From contig MBFK01000100.1 in NCBI GenBank assembly GCA_001704765.1, positions 1-64,000 of the forward strand: a stretch of 64,000 nucleotides of DNA, in the 5' to 3' direction. Source of the DNA: Sinorhizobium shofinae (GTDB lineage Bacteria; Pseudomonadota; Alphaproteobacteria; Rhizobiales; Rhizobiaceae). The notes beneath the pieces are model-generated. The model worked only from the letters and a program-made list of their open reading frames with translations. It was not told where the DNA came from and ran no database searches. This document shows, piece after piece, positions 1 to 8,609 of this stretch (positions are counted from its first letter, which is position 1; every line of letters begins with the position of its first letter). The position numbers and the translations under genes were made by a program.

Positions 1-161
1 TCGCTCGCTACGGCGCTGTCGAGGGCGCGCTCGCGAGCGGCTTCGCTACCGCCCAGCTACACCACTTGTGGGGACGCGACCACCGGGTTGAACCCGCCCG
101 ATACCGATCCGGCTACGAAAAGCGCTGCTGCGCTCTTGATGAGTCCTCTACGAGTGAGCAT
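1..161 (-). pseudogene. Tat-signal gene start interrupted by an early stop (partial at window edge)
   Basis: On the minus strand an ATG at 161, with GGAG seven bases upstream, opens a frame starting MLTRRGLIKSAAALFVAG. That is a plausible twin-arginine export signal: RR, then a hydrophobic stretch of small residues. The frame hits TAG at 59-57 after 34 codons, about where signal cleavage would fall, then stays open to the window edge (LGGSEAARERALDS). The good ribosome binding site and signal suggest a genuine gene start. The stop suggests a nonsense mutation, a sequencing error, or a very short secreted peptide. The family cannot be named because the body lies outside the window. Confidence 0.35.
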
Positions 162-777
162 GGCAGTTCTCCGATGTTTGAAGTTTCGTCCACCGTTTCC
201 ATGTTGATGGCGAATTGGTGTGCGTGGAAACCTAATCGAGAACGGATGAAGCTATTAGGCTATAAAAATGAGTCTGATTGTCTCAGGAACAGATACAATG
301 CGCATAAGTCAGTTGCATCAGAGAGATGGGCTTGCAGGTCCCCCTTAACAAAGCTCTGACTTCAAATTCGCGCAGCCATCGGCAGCGACAGATTTTCCCA
401 AGGACGAAGCTTGCCAAGAAAGGTCAACGTCCGCTTCGCACCGGCACGGACATACCTGGCCGTATCGGCGAGCGACCGCTCAGGGTCCGCAAACGGACCA
501 GGACGTCTCCGATAGCCGGATGGCAGCGACGCACTGGAAATCGTCAAACGGAGCAAATCGCAAAGCGGATCAACCTCTTGTCGCTCAGGCGAGACGCCGC
601 TCTGACGGGCAGCCGCAATTTGCTCGCTAAGGCCGCACGGGTAGGGACCCTTTGGCATCGCCGTGAGGCACCATTGTCGCCTTCGGTCATGTATGTCGGT
701 CGTCTCTCCGCTACACCACGGCGGCAAGCTTCTGAGGTCTGCACGCCCCCTATATTGCGGTGTCTACTCACAGGCTT
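162..777. other. About 600 bp without a confident gene
   Basis: Overlapping frames are open on both strands (for example 362-727 minus and 326-832 plus). None has a recognisable domain, a clear ribosome binding site or a composition unlike a shadow frame. The stretch separates the interrupted Tat-signal ORF from the 3' end of the patatin gene. I see no tRNA, insertion sequence or strong terminator in it. Confidence 0.4.
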
Positions 778-1986
778 TCATCGAAAAACCGGGCTGTCTC
801 TCCACAGGGTTCCAGCAGCGAACTCGGCGTAACCGAGGTTGTAGACGGCCCGCATATAGTCGGTGTTGAACGGATCGGACATCGAATAGGGGAGTTGGAC
901 GTCGATAGACGCCAGATGGAAACGTGCCCGGGTCAGCTTGGAATAGTTGTAGAGGGCCGTCAGCGCGCTCTGCGTCTGCGATTTGACGAAGATCGTGTAT
1001 GCCCTGGCGATCACCGAAAGTGTTCTGTCCGGCGTGGTCCCAAATTCCGGCATCAGTGCGTTGTTGACGATCACATAGAAATTGACGCTATGCCGTTTGG
1101 CCGGCACGAGGCTTTTGCCACTTGTCAGGAGAATCTGCGGAAGCATGAGGATCTGCGACGCGGAGCCTCCATCCGAATGCATCTCCTTGAAGTGGCGCCC
1201 TCCCGACCCTGCCTCGATCATCACCGCCGGATAAACGCCTGGGATGCTGGCCGAAGCCACCAGAATGTTCTGGAACAGCTTCAGTGAGTCCGGGCGACCG
1301 CTGCTGGCGATGGCACCCATGTTCCAAATGACGGCACGCTGGGTGTCGAGGTTGGTCGTCAGGGCGAAGAGGCGACGGCCTTTCCGATGCTCGGCTGCAA
1401 CCTGCTCAAGGACCGCGGGTGTGATGAAACGCTCGACCATCCGTGTCAATGGTTCGGCGCTCAGCAAGCTCGAGCCCAACAATCCGCCGAGGCTCTTGCT
1501 TCGGGCAAGGTCGTTGGCGACGCCGCTCGTGTAGAGATGCACCAGGGTGTCGTCGTAAGCCGATCCGAGGAAGGCCAAGGGTGCGATGAGGGCTCCGGTG
1601 CTGACGCCGGTGACGACATCGAACTCAGGGCGGGTCTGTGCAGCGCTCCACGCCGAGAGCACGCCGACACTGAAGGCGCCGCCCGATCCGCCGCCCGAGA
1701 TCATCAGGACATCGAAGGCACCCGGCCCGGTCGCCGGCGCCCAATCCTGGGCATTGCGCGGGAATTCATCGAGCCGGGCGTCGAGATAGCTTCGGATCTC
1801 GCCATAGCCCGCGATCGAGGCCCTGTCTGCCTCCTGCGCGTCAAGCGCCCTGTCGAGCGTCAGCATGCAACCGGACAAGATGAATGCGACCGGAACCAGA
1901 GCCACGAGCACTCTGATCAGGGCTTGGGCAAGGCTCGTCACGAGACCGCGCCGGCCCTGATGGATTTCCTGCTGGGGCACGGTCAT
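778..1986 (-). CDS. Patatin-like phospholipase lipoprotein
   Basis: This 402-residue protein has an N-terminal signal ending in a lipobox (ILSGC, about residues 37-41), so it is probably anchored in the membrane facing the periplasm. The patatin fold motifs are present: a glycine-rich oxyanion segment (GGGSGGAF, about residue 97), the nucleophile elbow GVSTG (about residue 129), and DGG (about residue 273) supplying the catalytic Asp of the Ser-Asp dyad. The family hydrolyses acyl esters of phospholipids or related lipids. The start codon overlaps the stop of the upstream RND pump gene by four bases (ATGA), so the two are translationally coupled. Coupling of a lipolytic lipoprotein to an RND pump suggests a role in envelope lipid turnover during efflux or envelope stress. 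That role is inference; the enzyme family assignment is strong. Confidence 0.88.
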   Translation of the reverse strand: MTVPQQEIHQGRRGLVTSLAQALIRVLVALVPVAFILSGCMLTLDRALDAQEADRASIAGYGEIRSYLDARLDEFPRNAQDWAPATGPGAFDVLMISGGGSGGAFSVGVLSAWSAAQTRPEFDVVTGVSTGALIAPLAFLGSAYDDTLVHLYTSGVANDLARSKSLGGLLGSSLLSAEPLTRMVERFITPAVLEQVAAEHRKGRRLFALTTNLDTQRAVIWNMGAIASSGRPDSLKLFQNILVASASIPGVYPAVMIEAGSGGRHFKEMHSDGGSASQILMLPQILLTSGKSLVPAKRHSVNFYVIVNNALMPEFGTTPDRTLSVIARAYTIFVKSQTQSALTALYNYSKLTRARFHLASIDVQLPYSMSDPFNTDYMRAVYNLGYAEFAAGTLWRDSPVFR

Positions 1987-4900
1987 CTCTGGCCATGACC
2001 TCGCTTCGCGGGGCTGCGCTCAAAGGCGATCGGCTCGCGATCATTCGACACATGCGTTTCCTCTCCGGCGATCTCCTGGCGTGGCCCGGTCCGGTGCACG
2101 AGCCGCTTTAGCGCCTCGAGCAGGTCGTCAACGAAGGTGAAGATGACCGGGATGACGATGAGGCTGAGTAGTGTCGACATTATCACGCCGCCGATCACCA
2201 CGATGGCCATGGGCTGCCGGAAACTTGAATCGCCCCCCGTCAGACTGAGAGCGGCCGGAAGCATGCCCGATCCCATGGCGATGGTGGTCATGACGATGGG
2301 CCGCGCGCGCTTGTGGCAGGCATCGACGAGCGCATAGAATCTCGACATTCCCTGGCGGCGCGACATGATCGCGTATTCGACGAGAAGGATCGAGTTCTTC
2401 GTCACCACGCCCATCAGCATCAGCAGCCCGATGACGGCCGGCATCGAGAAGCTGGTTCCGGTCACCACAAGCGGCAGCAACGCGCCGCCGAGCGAGAGGG
2501 GCAGGGCCATCAGAATGGTGAACGGCTGCAGGAAGTCGTGGAACAGCACGACGAGGACCGCGTAGATGCAGAACACGCCGATTGTCATTGCAAGGGCGAA
2601 GCTCTGGAACAGTTCCGAACTGCGTTGAAGTTCGCCTTGCTCCACTAGAGTGACGCCCGGCGGCAGATGCTGAAGAGCCGGCAGCGCCTTTGCCTCACGG
2701 TAGACGTCGTTCAGGATGCGGCCGTTGAGCTCGACGGAAAGAGTGACATTGCGCATTCGATCGATGCGGTCGATCTCGGAAGGACTGCCGCCGATACGAA
2801 TGTCGGCGACCGATCCGAGATCCACGCTGCCATTCGTTCCGGCCACCCTCATGTTCCTGATGTCGTCGAGGTTTGTTCGCGTTTTCGGGACAAATCGGAC
2901 GACGATGGGGACTTGCCGCTGCGGCAGATTGAGCTTTGGCAGGGCGGAGGAATATTCCCCGTCTGTCGCCACGCGCACGGCTTCGGCGATGTCGCTTGAG
3001 GTTACGCCAAGTGCGGCTGCGCGCGCAAAGTCCGGGGTTATCTGAACCTCGGGGGCCTGCCTGGCGGCGCTCGAGGTCACCGCTCCGATACCATTGAGCG
3101 TGCGGAGCTGCTCTTCAAGCGCCGTGCTTGCTCCATCGAGGGCATCGGGATCGTCACTGGCAAGGGTGATGTCGAGCTGCGTTCCATTGCCGCCGCCGCC
3201 CACTGCAACCCGCACACCGGGGAGGAGCGAGAGAGCCGAACGGATGTCGTTTTCGATCTCCGACTGCTTCCGGTCCCGCTCGTCGAGGGCCGTCAGCGTG
3301 ACGACGAGCGTGGCCGTTCCGACACTGCTCGTCGTGGTGACCTCGGGACCGCCACCCGACGATGCCGAACCGACCGCGGAGAAGACATGCGTGACGTCGG
3401 GAAGCTTGCGGACGATGTCCGCGGCTTTCCTGGTCGTTCCATCCATCTGATCGATGGTGGCGCCGGGCTGCAGCGTGAGGGTCACCTGCGTCCGGGCGTC
3501 GTCGGCGGCCGGCAGAAAGCCTGATTTCAGGAAGGGGATGGTGGAAAGCGAAAGGGCAACGAAGACGGCCGTGACGAGGACGGTGGTCTTCCTATAGGTC
3601 AGGGATGCCTTCACAACCGCCATGTAGGCACGCATGATGCGGCCATCCTTTTCCTCGATCGGATGGGCCTTCATGAAATAGGCCGCCATCATGGGCGTCA
3701 GCAGTCGCGCGACGACAAGCGAGGCGAGCACGGCAACTGCGGCGGTGACGCCGAACTGGCGGAAGAGAAGACCCGGTATGCCGCTCATGAAGGCCGTCGG
3801 CAAAAAGACCGCGACGAGCGTAAGCGTGGTGGCGATGACCGCCAAGCCGATCTCGTCGGCTGCTTCGAGCGCGGCATCGATCGGCCGCTTGCCCATCTGC
3901 AGGTGGCGGGCGATGTTCTCGACCTCGACGATGGCATCGTCGACGAGGATGCCGACGACCAGCGACAGTGCCAGCAGCGTGATGATATTCAGGCTGAAGT
4001 CGGCGAGGTACATGGCGAGGAAGGTCGGTATGACCGACAACGGCAGTGCCACAGCCGACAAGATCGTCGCGCGCCAATCCCGAAGGAAGAGCCAGACGAC
4101 GACGACGGCGAGGATCGCTCCCTCGAACAGCATGTGCATCGAACCGTCGTAGTTGTCGAGGATCGGCCCGACCGTGCTGTAGGCTTCATCGATCTCGACA
4201 TCGGGATGTGCGGCGGCGAACTGCTGCATTGCCTTTCCGACGTCGGCAGCGACGCCGGTATCCGAGAAGCCGTTCGAGCGTTTGACCTCGACCGCCATCA
4301 CGGGCTGGCCGTCGAGATATGCCAGCGAGGACCGGTCCCCGAAGCTGTCTGTGACGGAAGCGACATCGTCGAGACGAACCTGCTGTCCGTTGGCCAGGGG
4401 AATACGGAGCCCTTTCAGGGCGCCGACCGACGCGACGGCGCCGAGCGTCCGCAGTGTCTGTCGGGTGCCGCCGATTTCCCCAAGGCCACCCGAAGTGTCC
4501 GCTTGGACCGACTTCAACTGCGCCGAGACCGTGGCCGCCGTGACCCCGAGCGACGCCATCGTTGCGGGATCGAGGTCGACATGAACCTCGCGGTCGATCC
4601 CGCCGACGCGGCTGACTTGTCCCACTCCCGGTACCGACAGGAGTGCCTTCGTCATGTCGTTGTCGATGAACCAGGAAAGCTCGGTCTCGTTGAGGTGGGT
4701 CGAGCGGATCGCATAGGTGACCAGCGCGGCGCTCTGCAGCGTCACCTTGGTGACGCTCGGCGACTCCATCTGCGCCGGCAGATCCGCCTTTGCGCTGTCC
4801 ACCGCATTGCGGACCTCGTTCAAGGCCTCTTCGCTGTCCTTCTCCAGCTTGAAGGAGACTCTGAGCGAGACGGTCCCGTCGGTGATCGTCGTGGTGATGT

Positions 4901-5135
4901 GGTCAAGATAGCTCAACGAGGCGAGCTGGTCCTCGATGATGCGGGCAACCTCCGTCTCGAGCTGCGTCGGCGCCGCGCCCTCGAGCGTGGCGGTGATGCT
5001 GATGGTAGGGAGGTCCATGTCGGGGAAGTTCTGGACCGGCAGGCGCTTGAACGCCAGCAGTCCCCCGACAGTGAGCATGGCGAACAGAAGTATCGCCGGT
5101 ACGGGATTGCGGATTGACCAGGCGGAGAAATTCAT
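1983..5135 (-). CDS. RND efflux pump inner-membrane subunit (AcrB/HAE1 family)
   Basis: At 1050 residues this has the standard length of an AcrB-type proton-driven exporter. It starts MNFSAWSIRNPVPA, the usual first helix of this family, followed by a large periplasmic porter domain. The TM4 segment near residue 400 contains GILVDDAIVEVENI, with the adjacent Asp pair used for proton relay, and the second half repeats the fold (TM10 region GVVTKNSILLVEYA). It would export small hydrophobic or amphipathic compounds as a trimer with the adaptor encoded five bases upstream. A NodT-type outer-membrane factor is encoded nearby at 10548-12026. The substrate cannot be read from sequence. The patatin gene follows with a four-base overlap. 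Confidence 0.95.
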   Translation of the reverse strand: MNFSAWSIRNPVPAILLFAMLTVGGLLAFKRLPVQNFPDMDLPTISITATLEGAAPTQLETEVARIIEDQLASLSYLDHITTTITDGTVSLRVSFKLEKDSEEALNEVRNAVDSAKADLPAQMESPSVTKVTLQSAALVTYAIRSTHLNETELSWFIDNDMTKALLSVPGVGQVSRVGGIDREVHVDLDPATMASLGVTAATVSAQLKSVQADTSGGLGEIGGTRQTLRTLGAVASVGALKGLRIPLANGQQVRLDDVASVTDSFGDRSSLAYLDGQPVMAVEVKRSNGFSDTGVAADVGKAMQQFAAAHPDVEIDEAYSTVGPILDNYDGSMHMLFEGAILAVVVVWLFLRDWRATILSAVALPLSVIPTFLAMYLADFSLNIITLLALSLVVGILVDDAIVEVENIARHLQMGKRPIDAALEAADEIGLAVIATTLTLVAVFLPTAFMSGIPGLLFRQFGVTAAVAVLASLVVARLLTPMMAAYFMKAHPIEEKDGRIMRAYMAVVKASLTYRKTTVLVTAVFVALSLSTIPFLKSGFLPAADDARTQVTLTLQPGATIDQMDGTTRKAADIVRKLPDVTHVFSAVGSASSGGGPEVTTTSSVGTATLVVTLTALDERDRKQSEIENDIRSALSLLPGVRVAVGGGGNGTQLDITLASDDPDALDGASTALEEQLRTLNGIGAVTSSAARQAPEVQITPDFARAAALGVTSSDIAEAVRVATDGEYSSALPKLNLPQRQVPIVVRFVPKTRTNLDDIRNMRVAGTNGSVDLGSVADIRIGGSPSEIDRIDRMRNVTLSVELNGRILNDVYREAKALPALQHLPPGVTLVEQGELQRSSELFQSFALAMTIGVFCIYAVLVVLFHDFLQPFTILMALPLSLGGALLPLVVTGTSFSMPAVIGLLMLMGVVTKNSILLVEYAIMSRRQGMSRFYALVDACHKRARPIVMTTIAMGSGMLPAALSLTGGDSSFRQPMAIVVIGGVIMSTLLSLIVIPVIFTFVDDLLEALKRLVHRTGPRQEIAGEETHVSNDREPIAFERSPAKRGHGQR

Positions 5136-5140
5136 CGGCC

Positions 5141-6235
5141 TTACCCCGCAACATTCACGAGGTCATTGTCGGACAGAAATGCTCCGCCAGACGTTACGAC
5201 CTTTTCGGACTGGTCTATGCCTGAGATAATCTCGACTTCGCCGTTGTTGCGGCGGCCTGTCTCCACGCGGATCCTTCGCACCCGTCTGTTTTCGTCGGCT
5301 GTGAAGACATAGTTAATTCCGTCACGGTACACGATCGCCGTCTCAGGAACCGTGAGGGCGGGAGTGGTCTGGAGTTCGATGTTACCGGTGACATAGAGGC
5401 CGACGCGGGGATGAATATCGGCGGGAAGCGCGACGTAGATGATCGCCCGGCCCGTCTCCGAGCTGACCGAAGGTCCGACAAGCCGAACTCTGCCTTTGAT
5501 AGGGCGGTCTTCCGGCCCGTCGATCTCGACGCTGAGCCCTTCCGAGAGGCGCGAAAGGTAGCGCGCCGAAACTTCAGCCTGCCACTCGATACGCTGCTGG
5601 CGGATCAGGCGGAACAGCTCGGTGCCGGAGGAGACGACCGCGCCAAGCTCGGCCGAGCGCGAGGTTATGAGGCCGTCGTCAACGGCCGTGATCGTCGTCT
5701 GGGCGAGCTTGATCTTCTGGCTTTCCAGCGCCGCTTCTTCGGATTCAAGGCTTGCCTTCGCCGTCTGCTCGTCGGTCAGACGTTCGGCGACATTCTGGGC
5801 GGAAAGAGCGCCCGAAGGGCGAAGCTGTCGGGCTCGGTCCGCGTCTGCCTTGGCCTTGGCCAGTTTTGCCTTGGCGGTCTCGACTGCCGCCGCCTGCTTT
5901 CGAAGGTCCGCCAGCACGCTGTCCTGGGAAAGCCGGACCAGCGTCTGCCCCTTGGTCACAACGGATCCGACATCGACCAGAATATCGGTTATGCGTAGGC
6001 CGCTCGTCTCGGACGCGATGACCGCTTCCTGCCATGGTTTCAGCCAGCCGCTTGCGGGAACCGTTTCCGGCCACTGCCGTTGCGCCGGCGTCGCCAGCGA
6101 GACGGTGAGGGCAGGCGCGGCGGGCTGATCCGCCATGGCGCTGCGGAAGGGAAGCAGGAGTGCTGCCCCGACAAGGGCGATGGCGAGTGGGATAAACGGC
6201 ATTCTCAACGATGCATTCCTCGTAGTTCGCGGCAT
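5141..6235 (-). CDS. RND efflux periplasmic adaptor (HlyD/AcrA family)
   Basis: This 364-residue membrane-fusion protein has an N-terminal export signal (ending about SAMA-DQP, residue 36), a biotinyl/lipoyl-like half (WQEAVIASETSG), a predicted helical hairpin rich in Ala, Lys and Glu (about residues 110-175), and a beta-barrel domain. It links the RND pump to the outer-membrane factor. The start is uncertain: the ATG at 6235 has no clear ribosome binding site, whereas a GAGG lies before a TTG near 6208 and an ATG at 6202; all retain the signal peptide. It is the first gene of the leftward operon adaptor-pump-patatin. A 38-bp operator 125 bp upstream is shared with the response-regulator side. 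Confidence 0.92.
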   Translation of the reverse strand: MPRTTRNASLRMPFIPLAIALVGAALLLPFRSAMADQPAAPALTVSLATPAQRQWPETVPASGWLKPWQEAVIASETSGLRITDILVDVGSVVTKGQTLVRLSQDSVLADLRKQAAAVETAKAKLAKAKADADRARQLRPSGALSAQNVAERLTDEQTAKASLESEEAALESQKIKLAQTTITAVDDGLITSRSAELGAVVSSGTELFRLIRQQRIEWQAEVSARYLSRLSEGLSVEIDGPEDRPIKGRVRLVGPSVSSETGRAIIYVALPADIHPRVGLYVTGNIELQTTPALTVPETAIVYRDGINYVFTADENRRVRRIRVETGRRNNGEVEIISGIDQSEKVVTSGGAFLSDNDLVNVAG

Positions 6236-6359
6236 CGGCGCCTTCTCCCCATCAGCGTCAGCTCGACGGTGGGGTCATTCCGTCGAAAGCGCTAACGTCG
6301 GGGGCCGGCCATTTCAGGCCCACGGCCGATTTCGGTGTTTCCACGAGTAGCCGGACGAA

Positions 6360-6398
6360 CGTTAAGTGCGGTCAAGTTAGTGTTAAGCTGGGTAAAAT
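6360..6398. promoter_or_regulatory. Operator copy 1 in the divergent efflux/two-component intergenic region
   Basis: Read on the minus strand this segment runs TTTTACCCAG, CTTAACACTA, ACTTGACCGC, ACTTAACG. It contains four T-rich half-sites (TTTAC/TTAAC/TTGAC type) spaced about 10-11 bp. The same arrangement, 31 of 38 bases identical, occurs on the plus strand at 8523-8560. Tandem half-sites at one helical turn are typical for OmpR-family regulators, and the adjacent gene encodes one. It probably controls the leftward efflux operon and possibly the regulator itself. Confidence 0.7.
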
Positions 6399-6458
6399 CA
6401 GGTCGGCCGCTTGCGTTTGTGTTGTATGGCTGGCCGAGATGAATGACGGACGGAGCAG

Positions 6459-7145
6459 ATGAACAAGGTTCTCCTCATCGACGACGATGTCGAGCTGACA
6501 ACGCTTCTGCAGGAATACCTGGCGGAAGAAGGATATGATGTCTCGACGGACACGGACGGTCGCGCAGCCATTGCTGCTGCCGCCGGCAACGCGGTGGACA
6601 TAATCGTGCTCGATATCATGATGCCCCGGATGAACGGCATCGAGGTTCTGCAGAGGATCAGAAAGCTGAGCCAGGTCCCCGTACTGATGCTAACGGCAAG
6701 AGGCGATGACGTCGATCGGATATCGGGCCTGAACCTCGGCGCCGACGATTATGTGCCGAAGCCCTGTTCGCCCGGAGAGCTCGCGGCGAGACTGCGCGCG
6801 ATCCTGCGCCGTGCCAGCCAGCCCGCGGTCGGCGCCTCTACCGATATGCTGAAAGCGGGGCGGCTCGTCATGCATCCTGGCAACAGAACGGCCGAATGGT
6901 GCGGAGAGCCTTTGGACCTTACCGGCACGGAATTCAGCCTGCTCGAGGTTCTCGCCCGCAATGCCGGTCAGCTGGTGGCGAAGCAGGACATCTCGAAGCG
7001 GGCCTTCGGAAAGCCTTTGACCCCGTTCGATCGTCGTATCGACGTCCATATCAGCAGCGTTCGTCAGAAGCTCGGGCTTAGAGAGGATGGACAGTCCTGG
7101 ATCCAGTCCGTCCGCGGCCAAGGCTATCAACTTCTTCTGGACTGA
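6459..7145 (+). CDS. OmpR/CpxR-type response regulator
   Basis: This 228-residue protein has a receiver domain followed by a winged-helix DNA-binding domain. The acidic pocket (DDD, residues 8-10), the phospho-acceptor Asp52 (VLDIMMPRMNG), Thr79 and Lys101 (YVPKP) are all present. The C-terminal half has the OmpR-type pattern (LTGTEFSLLEVLARN ... VDVHISSVRQKLG-like). The start is supported by GGAG three to four bases before ATG. It lies two bases upstream of its kinase gene and divergent from the RND operon, with a repeated operator in between. This makes it the likely regulator of the pump, of the kinase operon and of the lipoprotein at 8610. Confidence 0.95.
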   Translation: MNKVLLIDDDVELTTLLQEYLAEEGYDVSTDTDGRAAIAAAAGNAVDIIVLDIMMPRMNGIEVLQRIRKLSQVPVLMLTARGDDVDRISGLNLGADDYVPKPCSPGELAARLRAILRRASQPAVGASTDMLKAGRLVMHPGNRTAEWCGEPLDLTGTEFSLLEVLARNAGQLVAKQDISKRAFGKPLTPFDRRIDVHISSVRQKLGLREDGQSWIQSVRGQGYQLLLD

Positions 7146-7147
7146 CG

Positions 7148-8437
7148 ATGCCCCGGCTCTTCTGGAAGTTTTTCGCGACGATCTGGCTGACGCTCGCGAC
7201 AACTGTCGTGGTCATCATCCTAATGGTCTACCTCTTTCAGATCCCGCCTCCCGCCCGGGAACAGGAGCACCAGGAGCGAACGGTCATTCTGAACCTGACG
7301 GCGAACGTGCTCACAAGGGATGGCGAGGATGCCGCCGCGCGGTTCGTCCGCATAAGTGAGGATACGGTGCCGCTCGGCCTCGCACTTTCGAAGACCACGG
7401 GCTCCGGGGCATGCGCAGACGAGAACACGGTAGAGACGAGATCCATCCTGAAGGACGGAATTTGCTACCGGATCTCCGTTTCCGGACAAGCCAGCGTCGT
7501 TCTCGACTACCTTGCTCTGTTGATGCCATGGATCGCGATATTCGTCTCGAGCACGATATCAGCGGCGGCGCTCGCAAGATATCTCATTCGTCCGGTCGTA
7601 CACCTTCGCGATGGCTTGAGCGCGCTCGCCCACGGCCGCTTCGACGTCCGTATCGGGGACAAGATGGCGGGGCGCACAGACGAGGTCACCGCGCTTGCGC
7701 ACGATTTCGATTCCAGCGCCGCCCGGCTGCAGGAGCTGCAGGATTCACAGCAGCGGCTCTTCCATGACGTCTCCCATGAACTGCGCTCGCCGTTGTCCCG
7801 GCTGCAGGCCGTCGTCGGCGTCCTGCGGCAGAGCCCGGCGAAGCTCGGTGCGATGCTGGACCGCATGGACCGCGAAGTCGAACGGCTCGATGCGCTGGTC
7901 GGCGAAGTCCTGACGCTGGCGAGGCTGACGGCCAGATACGGCCTTCCGCTGAACACCCAGACCGTGGACGTCATCGAACTCCTGAACGAAATCCTCGGCG
8001 ACGCCGCTTTCGAAGCCCAGGCTCGGGATGTCTCGATCACAACGAATGTCGACGGCGTCTTCCTCGCCGACGTCGAAGGTGAACTAATCTACAGGGCGCT
8101 CGAAAACGTCGTGCGCAACGCCGTCAAGTATACTGCCGAGCGTTCGCGTATAATTGTGCTTTGCGAAACGTCGGCCGATCTCCTCAAGATCGGCGTCACA
8201 GACCAAGGACCGGGCGTCATGCGCGACGAACTCGAACGAATCTTCCAACCGTTCTCCCGCGGGAACGACGCGGGCCCACGAGGTGGATACGGACTCGGCC
8301 TTGCGATCGCCCGGCAGGCGGTCGAGCGCCATGGCGGTAGAGTTTATGCGTCGCTCCCGGACGCCGGCGGCCTGGCCATCACGCTCGAACTTCCTCGCAA
8401 GCCCGCCGCTCACGATCCGTCGGACCAACAAGGCTGA
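7148..8437 (+). CDS. Sensor histidine kinase (HAMP, HisKA, HATPase)
   Basis: This 429-residue membrane kinase has a first helix at about residues 9-30 (ATIWLTLATTVVVIILMVYL), a periplasmic loop of about 90 residues, a second helix at about residues 118-140, a HAMP linker, and a dimerisation domain with phospho-acceptor His210 in DVSHELRSPLSRL. The ATP-binding domain carries an N box (NVVRNAVKYT), G1 (DQGPGV) and G2 (GYGLGLAIA). The short periplasmic sensor with two Cys residues resembles CpxA/EnvZ-type envelope sensors. It is co-transcribed with the response regulator two bases upstream. The signal is unknown; linkage to efflux and envelope genes suggests envelope stress or a pump substrate. 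Confidence 0.94.
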   Translation: MPRLFWKFFATIWLTLATTVVVIILMVYLFQIPPPAREQEHQERTVILNLTANVLTRDGEDAAARFVRISEDTVPLGLALSKTTGSGACADENTVETRSILKDGICYRISVSGQASVVLDYLALLMPWIAIFVSSTISAAALARYLIRPVVHLRDGLSALAHGRFDVRIGDKMAGRTDEVTALAHDFDSSAARLQELQDSQQRLFHDVSHELRSPLSRLQAVVGVLRQSPAKLGAMLDRMDREVERLDALVGEVLTLARLTARYGLPLNTQTVDVIELLNEILGDAAFEAQARDVSITTNVDGVFLADVEGELIYRALENVVRNAVKYTAERSRIIVLCETSADLLKIGVTDQGPGVMRDELERIFQPFSRGNDAGPRGGYGLGLAIARQAVERHGGRVYASLPDAGGLAITLELPRKPAAHDPSDQQG

Positions 8438-8522
8438 TCCGGACCAATCGACAAAGATACACAAAGCGGGGGCCGCTGGGGTCGAGTAGTTCTCGTTACA
8501 GCGTCGGAGGCCGCTTCGGAGG

Positions 8523-8560
8523 TTTTACCCAACTTTACACTGCCTTTACCGCCATTAACG
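8523..8560 (+). promoter_or_regulatory. Operator copy 2 upstream of the DUF3313-like lipoprotein gene
   Basis: The segment runs TTTTACCCAA, CTTTACACTG, CCTTTACCGC, CATTAACG. It repeats the operator at 6360-6398 (31 of 38 identical when that copy is read on the minus strand) with half-sites at the same 10-11 bp spacing. It ends 49 bp before the ATG of the lipoprotein gene, a good position for an activator site or operator. It places this gene in the predicted regulon of the two-component system. Confidence 0.7.
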
Positions 8561-8609
8561 CTGGCGTCGCTAAAACCTGAACCACGATCCCGGTTCAGAG
8601 ACCTCGCAA

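Noticed and set aside
362-727. Minus-strand ORF of 121 residues left of the patatin gene
   Set aside because: No ribosome binding site, no recognisable domain, and overlapping plus-strand frames of similar length.
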